Under the pieces are notes generated by a model. The model did not search any database and was not told the origin of the DNA. It was given only the letters and a program-made list of their open reading frames with translations. Both the position numbers and the translations under genes were made by a program. DNA of 64,000 nucleotides from Bog-756 sp963737625 (GTDB lineage: Bacteria > Actinomycetota > Acidimicrobiia > Acidimicrobiales > RAAP-2): the NCBI GenBank assembly GCA_963737625.1, contig CAVTTK010000003.1:124001-188000 (forward strand), read 5' to 3'. This document shows, piece after piece, positions 23,337-31,935 of this stretch; the stretch's first letter is position 1, and the number at the start of each line of letters is the position of its first letter.

Positions 23337-24352
23337 GGCGGGCCCTCCATCGACGCACCCGGGCGGAACGGCTGGCCCAGTTGGGCTCCGAGGACGCGTA
23401 CGGCGCCCTTCCCCGATGTCCCTTGCTCGACGGGAACCGGACGCCCGGCCAGACCGGTGGCAATGGGTGGTCCCGCCGAAGGGTAGAGGGCTCGGCGGGC
23501 CAGTTGGTCCCAGCACACCAGGACGAATCCAAAGTTCGCCGTGCCGCGGGGGTCGATGGCGTCGCGGGCGTGGTGCAGGCGGTGGTAGGCGGGGCTCACG
23601 AAGACGCGACCGAGCGGTCCGAAGCCCCAACCCAGGTTGGCGTGGGGCAGTGTCACCAGACAGCCGTAGATGATCAAGGCGGCCGCGGGCACCGTGCCAC
23701 TGGCTCCGAGGACCAGCGCCGGGAGGAGTGCACCCAGATAGGTAGCGTGGACCAGTGGGTGAGTCCGGAACGTGGTGAACACGCTCATGTCCTCCTGTGA
23801 GTGGTGGAGGGCGTGGAGTCTCCACAGGGACGCCGAACGGTGGTTGGCCACGTGGGCTACCCAGTTCATGGCATCGATCCCCACCAGGATCGCCGCCACC
23901 ACCGCCACCTGAGGGATCGGATCCAGCCTGCCCAGAAGCAGGAATCGGGCGTGTCGTCCCACCTCCACGGCGAAGCCCGTCTCGACCAGCGTGAGCAGGG
24001 GCACCACCACCACGGCGAAGATGATCAGATAGCCGGCGTCGACCAGGTGGGCCCGGGCCAGTGCGCGCCGGGGAACGGCGGGCCACAGTCGCTCGGCCAG
24101 GAACAGCACGGCCACCACGGCGATGAGGGCCGGGCCCACGGTCCGCCCCTGCGCAGTGGCCAGGGCCGAGGACAGGTCCCCGGATCCAATGAGCGTGGTC
24201 ACTCCTACAATCCCGAGCCAACCCACGCCGGCGGCCACAGCGAGGACGCCGAACCAACCGGCGGCGCGAGCCGACCCGCCCGGTGCCAACGGGGTAGTTT
24301 CCGGGCGGGCGAGCTCCCTGTGGGAGGCGGGAGGCGACAGGGCGATGGTCAA
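23333..24352 (-). CDS. Sterol desaturase / fatty acid hydroxylase family membrane protein
   Basis: 339 aa if TTG 24352 is the start, 5 bp after the upstream stop; the frame also allows 24406. Several membrane helices precede the His clusters: HVANHRSASLWRLHALHHS (about 185-203) and SPAYHRLHHARD (about 263-274), which form the di-iron centre of integral membrane hydroxylases. WGFGPLGRVFVSP and FGFVLVCWDQL are family-typical. It may hydroxylate or desaturate a lipid. Its presence in a sigma/anti-sigma operon suggests an envelope-lipid stress response (inference). Confidence 0.82.
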   Translation of the reverse strand: MTIALSPPASHRELARPETTPLAPGGSARAAGWFGVLAVAAGVGWLGIVGVTTLIGSGDLSSALATAQGRTVGPALIAVVAVLFLAERLWPAVPRRALARAHLVDAGYLIIFAVVVVPLLTLVETGFAVEVGRHARFLLLGRLDPIPQVAVVAAILVGIDAMNWVAHVANHRSASLWRLHALHHSQEDMSVFTTFRTHPLVHATYLGALLPALVLGASGTVPAAALIIYGCLVTLPHANLGWGFGPLGRVFVSPAYHRLHHARDAIDPRGTANFGFVLVCWDQLARRALYPSAGPPIATGLAGRPVPVEQGTSGKGAVRVLGAQLGQPFRPGASMEGPP

Positions 24353-24356
24353 GGGA

Positions 24357-24920
24357 TCAGTACGCCGCCCCTGAACCGGCCACGGTGGTTGGCGTCGAGC
24401 CACCACCGGACGAGGTCGACGCGGTGGGAACAGCCGTCGGATGGGCGGGATTCACGACCCACCACTGGCCCCAGGTGTCCTTGACATTTCCGGTGGCCTG
24501 TCCGGCCTTGTGGTCACCGACGAATCGGTAGAGCGGCACGCCCTTGTAGGTGACCTGGCGGGTGCCGTCGGACCGCTTGATCGAACCCAGCCCGCTGACC
24601 CCCTTGCCGACCGGAGCCTTCTGACCCGCGGCCAGCACGACCGGTGGCCAGATCTTGGCGCACGTGCCCGAACACACGCTCTTGTTCTTGGAGTCCGACG
24701 TCAGGCGGTAGACGGTGACGCCCGAACCGACCGTGAGGATGGTGCCCCATTTCTTGTTGTGCGTGACGGCCACCGTCGTGGTAGTCGTGGCGGCACCGGC
24801 CGTGGCCGGGAGCACGAGGGTTCCGGCCAGGGTCACCACACCCACCAGCCCCACGGCCAGGGCCACGAGCTGCCGTGACAACCTCGATATGGCTGTCGGC
24901 TGCGTCGGTCGATCGGGCAT
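24357..24920 (-). CDS. Secreted PF03640-like repeat protein (COG4315)
   Basis: 187 aa; ATG 24920 has AGGAGC upstream. A signal peptide (LVALAVGLVGVVTLAGTLVLPATAGA, about 18-43) has no lipobox Cys. Two PF03640 units follow: GTILTVGSGVTVYRLTSDSKN with CSGTCAKIWPPVVL, and GTRQVTYKGVPLYRFVGDHKAG with DTWGQWWVV. The Thr/Ser/Gly-rich tail ends GSGAAY. Family members are small secreted or surface proteins often adjacent to ECF sigma factors; function unknown. It shares the CxGxCxxxWPP motif and the GxAY ending with the gene upstream. Confidence 0.85.
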   Translation of the reverse strand: MPDRPTQPTAISRLSRQLVALAVGLVGVVTLAGTLVLPATAGAATTTTTVAVTHNKKWGTILTVGSGVTVYRLTSDSKNKSVCSGTCAKIWPPVVLAAGQKAPVGKGVSGLGSIKRSDGTRQVTYKGVPLYRFVGDHKAGQATGNVKDTWGQWWVVNPAHPTAVPTASTSSGGGSTPTTVAGSGAAY

Positions 24921-25024
24921 GTCGCTCCTGTTCCACTGCTGTCGGGGTTGCGTCCCTCCTCCACTACTACGGCCCAACGCACCCATCGGATCATCGTTGT
25001 CGCTGAATCTGGAGAATTCCCTGG

Positions 25025-25714
25025 TCAGTAGGCCACACCACCGCCAACCGGGGCGGCCGTGACGGGCGGGCTGGTCACCGGTGGGCTGGTCACCGGTGGA
25101 CTGGTGGCGGGCGGACTGGTGGCCGGCGGACTGGTGGCGGGCGGCGTGGTGACGGCGGGTGCCACGGGGGTGACCGCCGGAACCTCCGTGGTGCTCGTCG
25201 ATGACGCCGAGGACATCGTTGGCGACGTCGGCACTGACCGGAGCACGCCCTTCGGTGTGACCACGAAGAAGGTGGCTCCCACTCCCTGACCCTTCGCCTG
25301 GCCCGGAAGGACGTCACCTGCGTAGAGGTAGAGGGGTGCCCTGTGCCAGGTGATCTGCAGGCGGTGACCCGGTCGGCGGATCGTGCCGAGGCCCGTCACT
25401 CCGGCTCCGGCCACGGCCTTGGTGGTCCCGCGGGCCAACAGGAGGGGTGGCCACAACCGGGCACAACCCGCCGTGCAGGTGACGTGGCCGGGACGGTCAT
25501 GGACGTCGACGTACAACGTTCGTCCCTTGGCGGACACCATCAGCGCGCCCAGCGGACCCGACGTTCTCTGGACCTTGACCACCCCACCGCCGTTCGTGTC
25601 GGCAGCGGCCGACATCGTCGCGGGTACGACCAGGAACAAGGAGATGATCACTCCCGCGGCCGCCACCGCTCGAGTCCGCCGATGCAGCACGGTACGCACA
25701 GTGTGACCTGTCAT
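25025..25714 (-). CDS. Secreted PF03640-like protein with Pro-Thr-Ser repeat tail
   Basis: 229 aa. Signal peptide AVAAAGVIISLFLVVPATMSAAA (about 17-39), then PF03640 units: GALMVSAKGRTLYVDVHD with CTAGCARLWPPLLL, and LQITWHRAPLYLYAGDVLPG with GATFFVV. The C-terminus holds six 5-residue repeats (PPATS/PPVTS) and ends GGGVAY. Likely a wall- or surface-exposed protein, first gene of the seven-gene run. GAGGG lies upstream of ATG 25714; a perfect inverted repeat sits 34 bp upstream. Confidence 0.85.
   Translation of the reverse strand: MTGHTVRTVLHRRTRAVAAAGVIISLFLVVPATMSAAADTNGGGVVKVQRTSGPLGALMVSAKGRTLYVDVHDRPGHVTCTAGCARLWPPLLLARGTTKAVAGAGVTGLGTIRRPGHRLQITWHRAPLYLYAGDVLPGQAKGQGVGATFFVVTPKGVLRSVPTSPTMSSASSTSTTEVPAVTPVAPAVTTPPATSPPATSPPATSPPVTSPPVTSPPVTAAPVGGGVAY
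25065..25154. repeat. Six tandem 15-bp repeats inside the secreted protein gene
   Basis: Six in-frame copies of a GGYGGRCTGGTSRCS-type 15-mer encode the PPxTS tail. They are coding repeats that can change length by slippage, not a CRISPR. Confidence 0.8.
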
Positions 25715-25747
25715 GGGTAGTCCCTCACGTTCGTCGGCGTCGAGACT

Positions 25748-25765
25748 GACAACACACGAGTTGTC
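25748..25765. promoter_or_regulatory. Perfect inverted repeat upstream of the secreted-protein/sigma run
   Basis: GACAAC-ACACGA-GTTGTC, 6-bp arms with 6-bp spacer, 34 bp before ATG 25714. On the minus strand an AAC-N17-CGA spacing reminiscent of an ECF promoter starts in the same place, so this may be an operator or part of the promoter read by the encoded sigma factor. Confidence 0.45.
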
Positions 25766-25890
25766 GCCGGTCCCTCGGTGTGACCTACGGATCAGCGACC
25801 CGGGGGATCACCGACGTTGGCGGAGGAAGTCGGCCCGGCGTAGGCGGACAACTCGGTCCCGGGTCGCCCGGGGCTGGAGGTCACGTGATG

Positions 25891-25896
25891 TAAGAC
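25891..25896 (+). promoter_or_regulatory. Possible leaderless -10 element (TAAGAC)
   Basis: TAAGAC, 7 bases, ATG 25904. The sixth base is C rather than T. Confidence 0.35.
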
Positions 25897-25903
25897 TGCG
25901 GCG

Positions 25904-27193
25904 ATGCTGTCGCCCGGGCGATCCGACGGACCGGAGGCCCCGGGGGGCTGGTCGGCCGGCGAGATCCGGGGGTTCGTGGCCCTGCTGGCCTCGGTGCAGG
26001 TGCTCCAAGGAATCCTCGACCGCGTGCCGGCCGGCAATGTGCAGTTCACCCAGTCGTACTACCTGGTCACCTACCACCACGGCTTCATCCGCCGAGGGCT
26101 GCTCGGCGAAGGCCTCCGCCTGGTCTTCGGCGTACCCACCCGAGGGGAGGTCGACGTGACCGCCGACGTCATCGTGGCCCTGGCCATTGGGGCGGTGCTC
26201 GTGACGGCGGAGTGGCTGATCCGGCGGGGGACGGCGGGTTCCTACGCCATGGCCATCCTGCTGGTGGCCTCCCCCTTCACCATCGACTTCTTCATCGTCG
26301 ATCGACGACCCGACCTGACGGCCCTGGTGGCTCTGGTGGCTCTGGGGATGGTCCTCGTGACGGTCACCCGGGCCCTGTTCCCCTGCCTGGTGGCGTTCGG
26401 ACTCGGCTTCGCGGGCCTGGTGCTGGTGCACGAGGACGTGATCCTGGTGCAGATCCCGTGGGCCGTGGTGCTGGTGACCGTGGCCACCCTGGGCCGCCAG
26501 TGTGACGGGGCCGGAGCCTCCCGGCCGGGCCCGACCGACAGTCTGGCGGCCCGGCTCGGGGTCCTCGTCGGACCTTCGGTAGTCGCCGCCGCCGCCCTTC
26601 TGGCGTACGGCCTGCCCAGCCAGGCGCGGGTGCGGGCTCTTGAGTCTGACGTGGCCGGGTACCACTTCGTCGGGAACACGGTCTTCACCTATCTGCCGAA
26701 CTCGATTTCCACAGCCGTGAGTGAAGTGGGGGCCATCCCCGACTCGGCCAAGGCGCGCACCCTGGTACTGGGACTCGTCCTGGTCGGCCTGCAACTGCTG
26801 TGGATCGTCTGGTGGGTACGCCCCCGCCTCTGGAGCCCGATCGCCCGAAGCGGACACCGGGGACTCGGGATCGGCCTGGCCGTGCTGGTCCTCGCCGCCA
26901 CGGCGCTCCTATTCGCCACCGGCTTCGACTGGGTCCGGTGGTTCGCCGACTGCGGTGCCTCCTGGTTGATCGTCCAGGCCTTCGCCACGCTGATGGACAG
27001 GTCCGGTCCCGAAGGCCGGGCCGACGCGGCGGTCGACATCGACCGACGTTCCCCGCTGATCCCCCGGGGCCCGTCCGCACCGGTCCATCTGTCCCACTGG
27101 CTGCCCGCTCTCGCCGTCTACCTGGCCGTGGTGCCGCCGCTCGACGATCTCTTCATCACCAGCCAACTCGGCCACTTCCTCCTCCTCGTCTGA
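25904..27193 (+). CDS. Polytopic membrane protein of unknown function
   Basis: 429 aa with about 10 hydrophobic segments. After a soluble head it reads FTQSYYLVTYHHGFIRRGLLGE (key residues YHHGFIRRGLLG), a loop also found in large uncharacterised multi-pass proteins related to glycosyltransferases of the GT-C type or polysaccharide polymerases. Acidic residues in FIVDRRPDL and HEDVI lie in loops expected outside the membrane, as do catalytic Asp/Glu in GT-C enzymes. I infer but cannot prove a lipid-linked sugar transferase. It stands alone on its strand, divergent from the secreted-protein run. Confidence 0.72.
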   Translation: MLSPGRSDGPEAPGGWSAGEIRGFVALLASVQVLQGILDRVPAGNVQFTQSYYLVTYHHGFIRRGLLGEGLRLVFGVPTRGEVDVTADVIVALAIGAVLVTAEWLIRRGTAGSYAMAILLVASPFTIDFFIVDRRPDLTALVALVALGMVLVTVTRALFPCLVAFGLGFAGLVLVHEDVILVQIPWAVVLVTVATLGRQCDGAGASRPGPTDSLAARLGVLVGPSVVAAAALLAYGLPSQARVRALESDVAGYHFVGNTVFTYLPNSISTAVSEVGAIPDSAKARTLVLGLVLVGLQLLWIVWWVRPRLWSPIARSGHRGLGIGLAVLVLAATALLFATGFDWVRWFADCGASWLIVQAFATLMDRSGPEGRADAAVDIDRRSPLIPRGPSAPVHLSHWLPALAVYLAVVPPLDDLFITSQLGHFLLLV

Positions 27194-27280
27194 CCGGCCA
27201 CCAGCCGCGGCAGCGACGACGACCCCGTCCCTCGTCCATGAGTACCATGGCCGTCGTCGGGGAAAGGCAAGGGCTGAACG

Positions 27281-27646
27281 ATGGACTACGCCGTCACCGA
27301 GGAGTACTTCACCACGCGGGAGGAGGCGGTCGCCGAGATCGTCGCCCGTGGCTGGGAGGCCGTGGAGTATGAGGTTCCGGCGGAGGAGACCGAGCTGCAC
27401 TGGCACGACTACGAGGCGGTGGCCTTCGTTCTCGACGGCACCCTGGAGACGGTCTTCGAGGACGGAAGCGTGCTGACCTGCCGGCCGGGGGCCCGGGTCG
27501 AGCAGCCCTCGCGCATACTGCACCGCTCGGGCAGTTCGTCCTACCGCGCCGTGTTCGGCTTCAGCGTGCGACGCGCCGACATGACCCGCCCCATCTCCAA
27601 GCCGGCATCCGAGCTGCGCCAGGAGTTGGCCACGAGTCCCGAGTAG
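27281..27646 (+). CDS. Cupin-domain protein
   Basis: 121 aa. The cupin core is ELHWHDYEAVAFVLDGTLE (metal-ligand His-x-His with a following Glu) and later CRPGARVEQPSRILHRSG, which holds the last His. Single-domain cupins bind a metal and act as small dioxygenases, isomerases or sensors. It has AAAGGCAAGGG upstream of ATG 27281. Substrate unknown. Convergent with the AhpD-like gene over a strong hairpin. Confidence 0.82.
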   Translation: MDYAVTEEYFTTREEAVAEIVARGWEAVEYEVPAEETELHWHDYEAVAFVLDGTLETVFEDGSVLTCRPGARVEQPSRILHRSGSSSYRAVFGFSVRRADMTRPISKPASELRQELATSPE

Positions 27647-27663
27647 TCACCGGCCCTGGCCCT

Positions 27664-27683
27664 CCACCGCCCCAGGGCGGTGG
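27664..27683. terminator. Bidirectional terminator hairpin
   Basis: CCACCGCCC-CA-GGGCGGTGG, a perfect inverted repeat (8 bp stem with a 4-base loop in practice), exactly between two converging genes. The strongest hairpin I found in the window. Confidence 0.65.
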
Positions 27684-27695
27684 GATGCGTTGGAC

Positions 27696-28178
27696 CTATA
27701 CGTCGGTGAGCGAGGTCTCCGTGATCCCGAGCACCCTCAGGGTCCGGCCCAGACCGAGGAAGGCCGAGAGGCAGATGGTGAGATCGAGGATCTCGGGGTC
27801 GGTGAAGAGGTCCCGCAACCGGGAGAAGAACGCATCGTCGATGCTCATGTGGTCGACGGCGAACCGCTCGGCGTACTCCATGGCCATGGCTTCCCGGGGG
27901 GTGAAGGTCGCCCCGTCGTCGTGCGTGCCAACATGGCCGTAGAAATCCTCGGTGAGGCCCTGGGCCCGAACCGTGTCCGCCCGGAAGGCCAGACACACCG
28001 TGCAGTCGTTCAGCTGGGCGATCCGCATACGGGCCGCCTCCCGCTCCCGGACCGGCAGGATGCTCTTGTTGTAGGCCGCGTCGACCAGGCGGTTGACCGC
28101 GGCACCCATCTCCGGTCTGAGCGACCACAACTGGACAGCGTCGCCACCCTCCCCCACGGGAACATCGAGTCGTGCCAT
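27696..28178 (-). CDS. Carboxymuconolactone decarboxylase / AhpD-like protein
   Basis: 160 aa. The catalytic CxxC is in QLNDCTVCLAFRAD at about residues 57-60, preceded by KSILPVREREAARMRI and followed by the conserved helices (TPREAMAMEYAERF, DPEILDLTICLSAFLG). AhpD-type proteins act as alkylhydroperoxidases or reduce lipoyl partners. ATG 28178 is fixed by TACCAT 6 bases upstream. Downstream of, and on the same strand as, the SsuD-like monooxygenase, but with its own promoter. Confidence 0.88.
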   Translation of the reverse strand: MARLDVPVGEGGDAVQLWSLRPEMGAAVNRLVDAAYNKSILPVREREAARMRIAQLNDCTVCLAFRADTVRAQGLTEDFYGHVGTHDDGATFTPREAMAMEYAERFAVDHMSIDDAFFSRLRDLFTDPEILDLTICLSAFLGLGRTLRVLGITETSLTDV

Positions 28179-28184
28179 GGCCCG

Positions 28185-28190
28185 ATGGTA
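28185..28190 (-). promoter_or_regulatory. Leaderless -10 element of the AhpD-like gene
   Basis: Minus strand TACCAT, 6 bases, ATG 28178. Confidence 0.5.
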
Positions 28191-28242
28191 GGACACCGGC
28201 GGTGGCGGCACCGGTGGCGGCACCGGAACCGCCGTTGGCCGG

Positions 28243-29433
28243 TCAGGCGGTGAGCGGACGTACCTCGGACCGGTGCTCGACACCCTCGCGCACCATGGGT
28301 AGGAGCTCCTTGCCGAATTCGATGGCGTCGGGCACGGGGTCGAAGCCCTTCAGCAACAGGGTGGTGCACCCGAGGTCGTAATAGCGCAGCATGGCCTCGG
28401 CCACCTGCTCGGGCGTTCCCACCAGGGCCGTGGAGTTGCCGGCCGCCCCGGTGAGGTTGGCCACCTTCATCCACAGCCGTTCGTCGTAGACCTCCCGCTC
28501 GGCCGACATGGCGATGAGGCGCTTGCGCCCCACCGACGTCGTGCCCGAGGTGTCGCGGTCGACCGAGAGCGTGGCGTTGGCCCCGCCGCCCAGACCCTGG
28601 TAGCTGGCCTCCCGACCGGCCATGCGTTCCTTGGCCAACTCGATCCGTTCCGCTGTCATCTCGGCGATCCACTCCGCCTTCTCCCACGCCTCGTCCTCGG
28701 TGTCGGCGAGGATGGGACGCAGCGAGATACTGAACCGGAGGTGGCGTCCGGCCTCGTCGGCCACCTTCACGATGGAGCTCATCCGATCGGCCACGGCGGC
28801 CCGGGGCTCTCCCCAGAAGGCGTACACGTCGGCCTGGGCCGCGCCCACCTCGATAGCCGCGGGCGACGCCCCGGCGAAGTAGAGCGGGATCCCGCCGGGA
28901 GATACCGGCTTGACGGAAGTGAACGCACCCTCGTAGCGGAAGAATTCCCCTTCGTAGTCGAAGGGCGAGTCCTCCTCCCACATTCTGCGCACCAGGGACA
29001 TGACCTCGCCGGTGCGACGGTAACGGGCGTCATGGGGTACGAAGTCGCCCTCGCGCCGCTGGTCGGCCTCGTCGCCGCCGGTGATGAAGTGGATGGCGAT
29101 CCGTCCGCCGCCGGTCAGATGGTCGAGCGTGGCCGCCTTGCGGGCCAGCAGTGCCGGTTGCACGAACCCGGGGCGGTGGGCCACCAGGACCTTCAGGTGC
29201 TCGGTGTGGTGCAGGACCGAGGAGGCCACGGCCCATCCCTCGGGACCGACGGCGCCGTAACCCACGAGCACACGGTCGAACCCGGCGTCCTCATGAGCAC
29301 GGGAGATCTCCACCAGATAGTCGGGGTCGATGACCGGACCGTCCATCCAGTCCACCACCGGCCCGTCCACCAGCGGACCCTTGATCTCCGAGGCATCCCT
29401 CGTGCCCACCATCCCGATGATCTCCATGGGCAT
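28243..29433 (-). CDS. LLM-class flavin monooxygenase, alkanesulfonate monooxygenase-like
   Basis: 396 aa. The luciferase-like barrel has HEDAGFDRVLVGYGAVGPE, KVLVAHRPGFVQPALLARKAATLDHLTGGR-like text (HRPGFVQPALLARKAATLD) and GRIAIHFITGGDEADQRREGD, which matches SsuD-type FMNH2-dependent enzymes; SPGGIPLYFAGASPAAIEVG follows. SsuD cleaves sulfonates to aldehyde and sulfite. The adjacent methionine genes fit sulfur acquisition (inference). AAAGGGAC precedes ATG 29433. No ssuE-like reductase is adjacent. Confidence 0.88.
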   Translation of the reverse strand: MPMEIIGMVGTRDASEIKGPLVDGPVVDWMDGPVIDPDYLVEISRAHEDAGFDRVLVGYGAVGPEGWAVASSVLHHTEHLKVLVAHRPGFVQPALLARKAATLDHLTGGGRIAIHFITGGDEADQRREGDFVPHDARYRRTGEVMSLVRRMWEEDSPFDYEGEFFRYEGAFTSVKPVSPGGIPLYFAGASPAAIEVGAAQADVYAFWGEPRAAVADRMSSIVKVADEAGRHLRFSISLRPILADTEDEAWEKAEWIAEMTAERIELAKERMAGREASYQGLGGGANATLSVDRDTSGTTSVGRKRLIAMSAEREVYDERLWMKVANLTGAAGNSTALVGTPEQVAEAMLRYYDLGCTTLLLKGFDPVPDAIEFGKELLPMVREGVEHRSEVRPLTA

Positions 29434-29642
29434 GCCGACGTCCCTTTCTGACGGCCATGGCGGGACGCTCTGCACCGTCACGGTCGCTCTGGCTCTTGGT
29501 GGGCAACGATCTCCTCGACACGCGCATCCTCCGGCCGCGGAGGCCACGGATGAGCGTGCCCCGAAGCGGGTCGCCCGTACCTCTATCGTCACAATCCGGC
29601 GCCCTCCTTTAGGAAGTGCACGGGTGCTGCCGATACCAGGAC

Positions 29643-30620
29643 ATGGTCGTATCCCATGTCGACACACCTTCGGTCGGCACCCCACGGGCGGCTGACACTG
29701 GATCAACCGAGCCCCGGTGGACCTGCGCCCTGGTCAACAACATGCCCGACGGGGCGTTCGTCCAGACCGAGGGCCAATTTCTCGACCTGCTCGACGTGGG
29801 CTCCGGCCGACGTGAGCTCGATGTCCGGCTCTACGCCATGCCAGGGGTCCCCCGGGGCGAGGCCACCGGGCTGCGTATCGCCGAGCGCTACCGGCCCATG
29901 GCCGATCTCTACGACCACCCGCCCCAGGTGGTGGTGGTCACCGGGGCCAATCCGATCGAGCCGAACCTCGAGGACGAGCCCATCTGGGAGGACCTGACCC
30001 GTCTCCTGGCCTGGGCCAGTGCCCAGGTGCCATCGATGCTCCTGTCGTGCCTGTCGGCCCACGCCGCCCTGACCGTCTTCGACGGCCTCGAGCGGAAGTC
30101 ACTGGCGTCCAAGTGCACCGGCGTCTTCACCCAGCAGGTCGTCAGCGGTGACCCGCTGACCGCCGGCCTGGGACACACGGTGATCCTTCCCCACTCGAGG
30201 GTGAGTACCGTGCCCACCGACCAGCTGCGCGCAGCTGGCTACGACATCCCGGTCGGATCCGAGGAGATCGGCTGGAGCGTGGCCACCCGACAGGTCGACC
30301 GTTGCGCGGTGGTCCTGGTCCAGGCCCACCCGGAGTATGGACCAACCAGCCTGCTCCGCGAGTACCAGCGGGACGTCCGTCGGTTCGTCCGCCACGAGCG
30401 CGACGACCTCCCCGTTCTCCCCGCCCACTGCTCGGCACCCGGCGACCAGGATCAGCTGAGGGACCTCCAGCGTCGCATCAGCGGCTCGGAGCGGGACCCC
30501 GCCGTGCTCGAGTCCTTCCCCTTCGGCGACATCGAGTCCCGGGCACCGTGGGAGTGGCGACCGGTGGCCACCCGGCTGTACGCCAACTGGCTGGCCGGCG
30601 TTCCGGCCCGGAGCCACTGA
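29643..30620 (+). CDS. Homoserine O-acyltransferase (MetA-like)
   Basis: 325 aa. GATase-1-like fold of the MetA/HTS family: ALVNNMPDGAF, nucleophile Cys in MLLSCLSAHAAL at about residue 135, KCTGVFTQQV, LPHSRVSTVP, and the His and Glu of VQAHPEYGP at about 227-235. It transfers an acyl group (acetyl or succinyl) to homoserine for methionine synthesis. The N-terminus is shorter than in enterobacterial MetA, and the acyl donor cannot be assigned by eye. Start ATG 29643 is the best available but lacks a strong ribosome site. The metY gene follows after 3 bp. Confidence 0.87.
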   Translation: MVVSHVDTPSVGTPRAADTGSTEPRWTCALVNNMPDGAFVQTEGQFLDLLDVGSGRRELDVRLYAMPGVPRGEATGLRIAERYRPMADLYDHPPQVVVVTGANPIEPNLEDEPIWEDLTRLLAWASAQVPSMLLSCLSAHAALTVFDGLERKSLASKCTGVFTQQVVSGDPLTAGLGHTVILPHSRVSTVPTDQLRAAGYDIPVGSEEIGWSVATRQVDRCAVVLVQAHPEYGPTSLLREYQRDVRRFVRHERDDLPVLPAHCSAPGDQDQLRDLQRRISGSERDPAVLESFPFGDIESRAPWEWRPVATRLYANWLAGVPARSH

Positions 30621-30623
30621 GCC

Positions 30624-31898
30624 ATGCGCGACGAGACCATCGCCATCCACGGCGGGTACGTACCCGACAGCACTCGGGCCGTGGCCGTGCCCATCTACCA
30701 GACGGTGGCCCACGACTTCATCGATGCCGAGCATGCCGGTGCCGTCCTCGACCTCGAAGTGCCGGGATTCCACTACAACCGGATCAACAATCCCACCAAC
30801 GAGGTGCTGGAGAAGCGGATCGCCGCCCTGGAAGGGGGGACGGCCGCACTGGTGGTTTCGTCGGGCATGGCCGCCATCAGCTACGCCGTGCTCACCGTAG
30901 CCACGGCGGGTTCCAACTTCGTGGTGGCTCCCCAGCTCTACGGTGCCACCTTCACCTACTTCGCCCACGTGCTGCCCACCCTGGGGATCGAGGTCCGATT
31001 CGCCCCCGACGACCGGGCCGCGTCGATCGCCCCCCTGATCGACGACAAGACCTGTGCCGTCTTCTGCGAGACCATCGGCAACCCGGCGGGCAACGTCGTG
31101 GACCTCGAGGCCGTCGCCGCCGTGGCCCACGCGGCCGGGGTGCCACTCATCGTCGACAACACCGTGGCCACGCCGCTCATGCTGAAGCCGATCCGGCACG
31201 GCGCCGACGTCGTCGTCCACTCCCTCACCAAGTTCGTCGGAGGCCACGGCACCACACTCGGCGGCGCCATCGTCGACGGCGGGACCTTCCCCTGGACCGA
31301 GCACGCCGAGCGCTTCCCGCTGTTCAACCAGCCCGAGCCGGCCTTCCACGACGTCGTCTTCGCCCGCGACTTCCCCGAGCGACCCTTCACCGTCCGGGCC
31401 CGGTCGGTCCAACTCCGGAACACCGGCGCCACCCTCTCGCCCCTCGCCGCCTTCCAGCTGCTCCAGGGGCTCGAGACCATGTCGGTCCGCCTCGACCGCC
31501 ACGAGTCCAATGCCCGGGCCGTGGCCGACTACCTGGCCGGCGACCCCCGGGTGGAGTGGGTGAGCTTCGTGGGCTTTCCCGACCACCCGTACTACGAGCT
31601 GGCCCAGCGCTACTTGCAGGGGCGCGTCCCATCCATCATCACCTTCGGTGCCGTCGGCGGCTACCGGGCCGGTCTCGCCTTCTTCGACGCCCTCCAGCTG
31701 TTCAAGCGGTTGCTCAACCTGGGGGACGCCAAGTCGTTGGCCATCCACCCGGCATCCACCACCCACCGCCAGCTCAGTGACGCCGAGCGGGAGGCCGCCG
31801 GCATCCGGCCCGAGACCATCCGGCTGTCCGTCGGCCTCGAGCACATCGACGACCTCATCGAGGACCTGGACCAGGCACTGGGCGCAGCCACCGGCTGA
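30624..31898 (+). CDS. metY: O-acetylhomoserine sulfhydrylase-type PLP enzyme
   Basis: 424 aa. Cys/Met metabolism PLP family: IHGGYVPDSTRAVAVPIYQT at the start, YNRINNPTNEVLEKRIAALEGG, GATFTYFAHVLPTLGIEV, and the PLP lysine in HSLTKFVGGHGT at about residue 205. The MetY-like insert HPASTTHRQLSDAERE and SVGLEHIDDLIEDL end the protein. It makes homocysteine from O-acylhomoserine and sulfide. It forms an operon with the MetA-like gene, giving direct sulfhydrylation. Confidence 0.93.
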   Translation: MRDETIAIHGGYVPDSTRAVAVPIYQTVAHDFIDAEHAGAVLDLEVPGFHYNRINNPTNEVLEKRIAALEGGTAALVVSSGMAAISYAVLTVATAGSNFVVAPQLYGATFTYFAHVLPTLGIEVRFAPDDRAASIAPLIDDKTCAVFCETIGNPAGNVVDLEAVAAVAHAAGVPLIVDNTVATPLMLKPIRHGADVVVHSLTKFVGGHGTTLGGAIVDGGTFPWTEHAERFPLFNQPEPAFHDVVFARDFPERPFTVRARSVQLRNTGATLSPLAAFQLLQGLETMSVRLDRHESNARAVADYLAGDPRVEWVSFVGFPDHPYYELAQRYLQGRVPSIITFGAVGGYRAGLAFFDALQLFKRLLNLGDAKSLAIHPASTTHRQLSDAEREAAGIRPETIRLSVGLEHIDDLIEDLDQALGAATG

Positions 31899-31935
31899 CC
31901 CACCGGCCACCGGTCGGAGTCCGGCCGCCGCCCGG

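Noticed and set aside
25065..25154. CRISPR array
   Set aside because: 15-bp units with no spacers, in frame in a protein gene.
29434..29642. SAM riboswitch before the methionine genes
   Set aside because: No SAM-I, SAM-II or SAM-IV core sequence was found in either strand of the 209-bp region.
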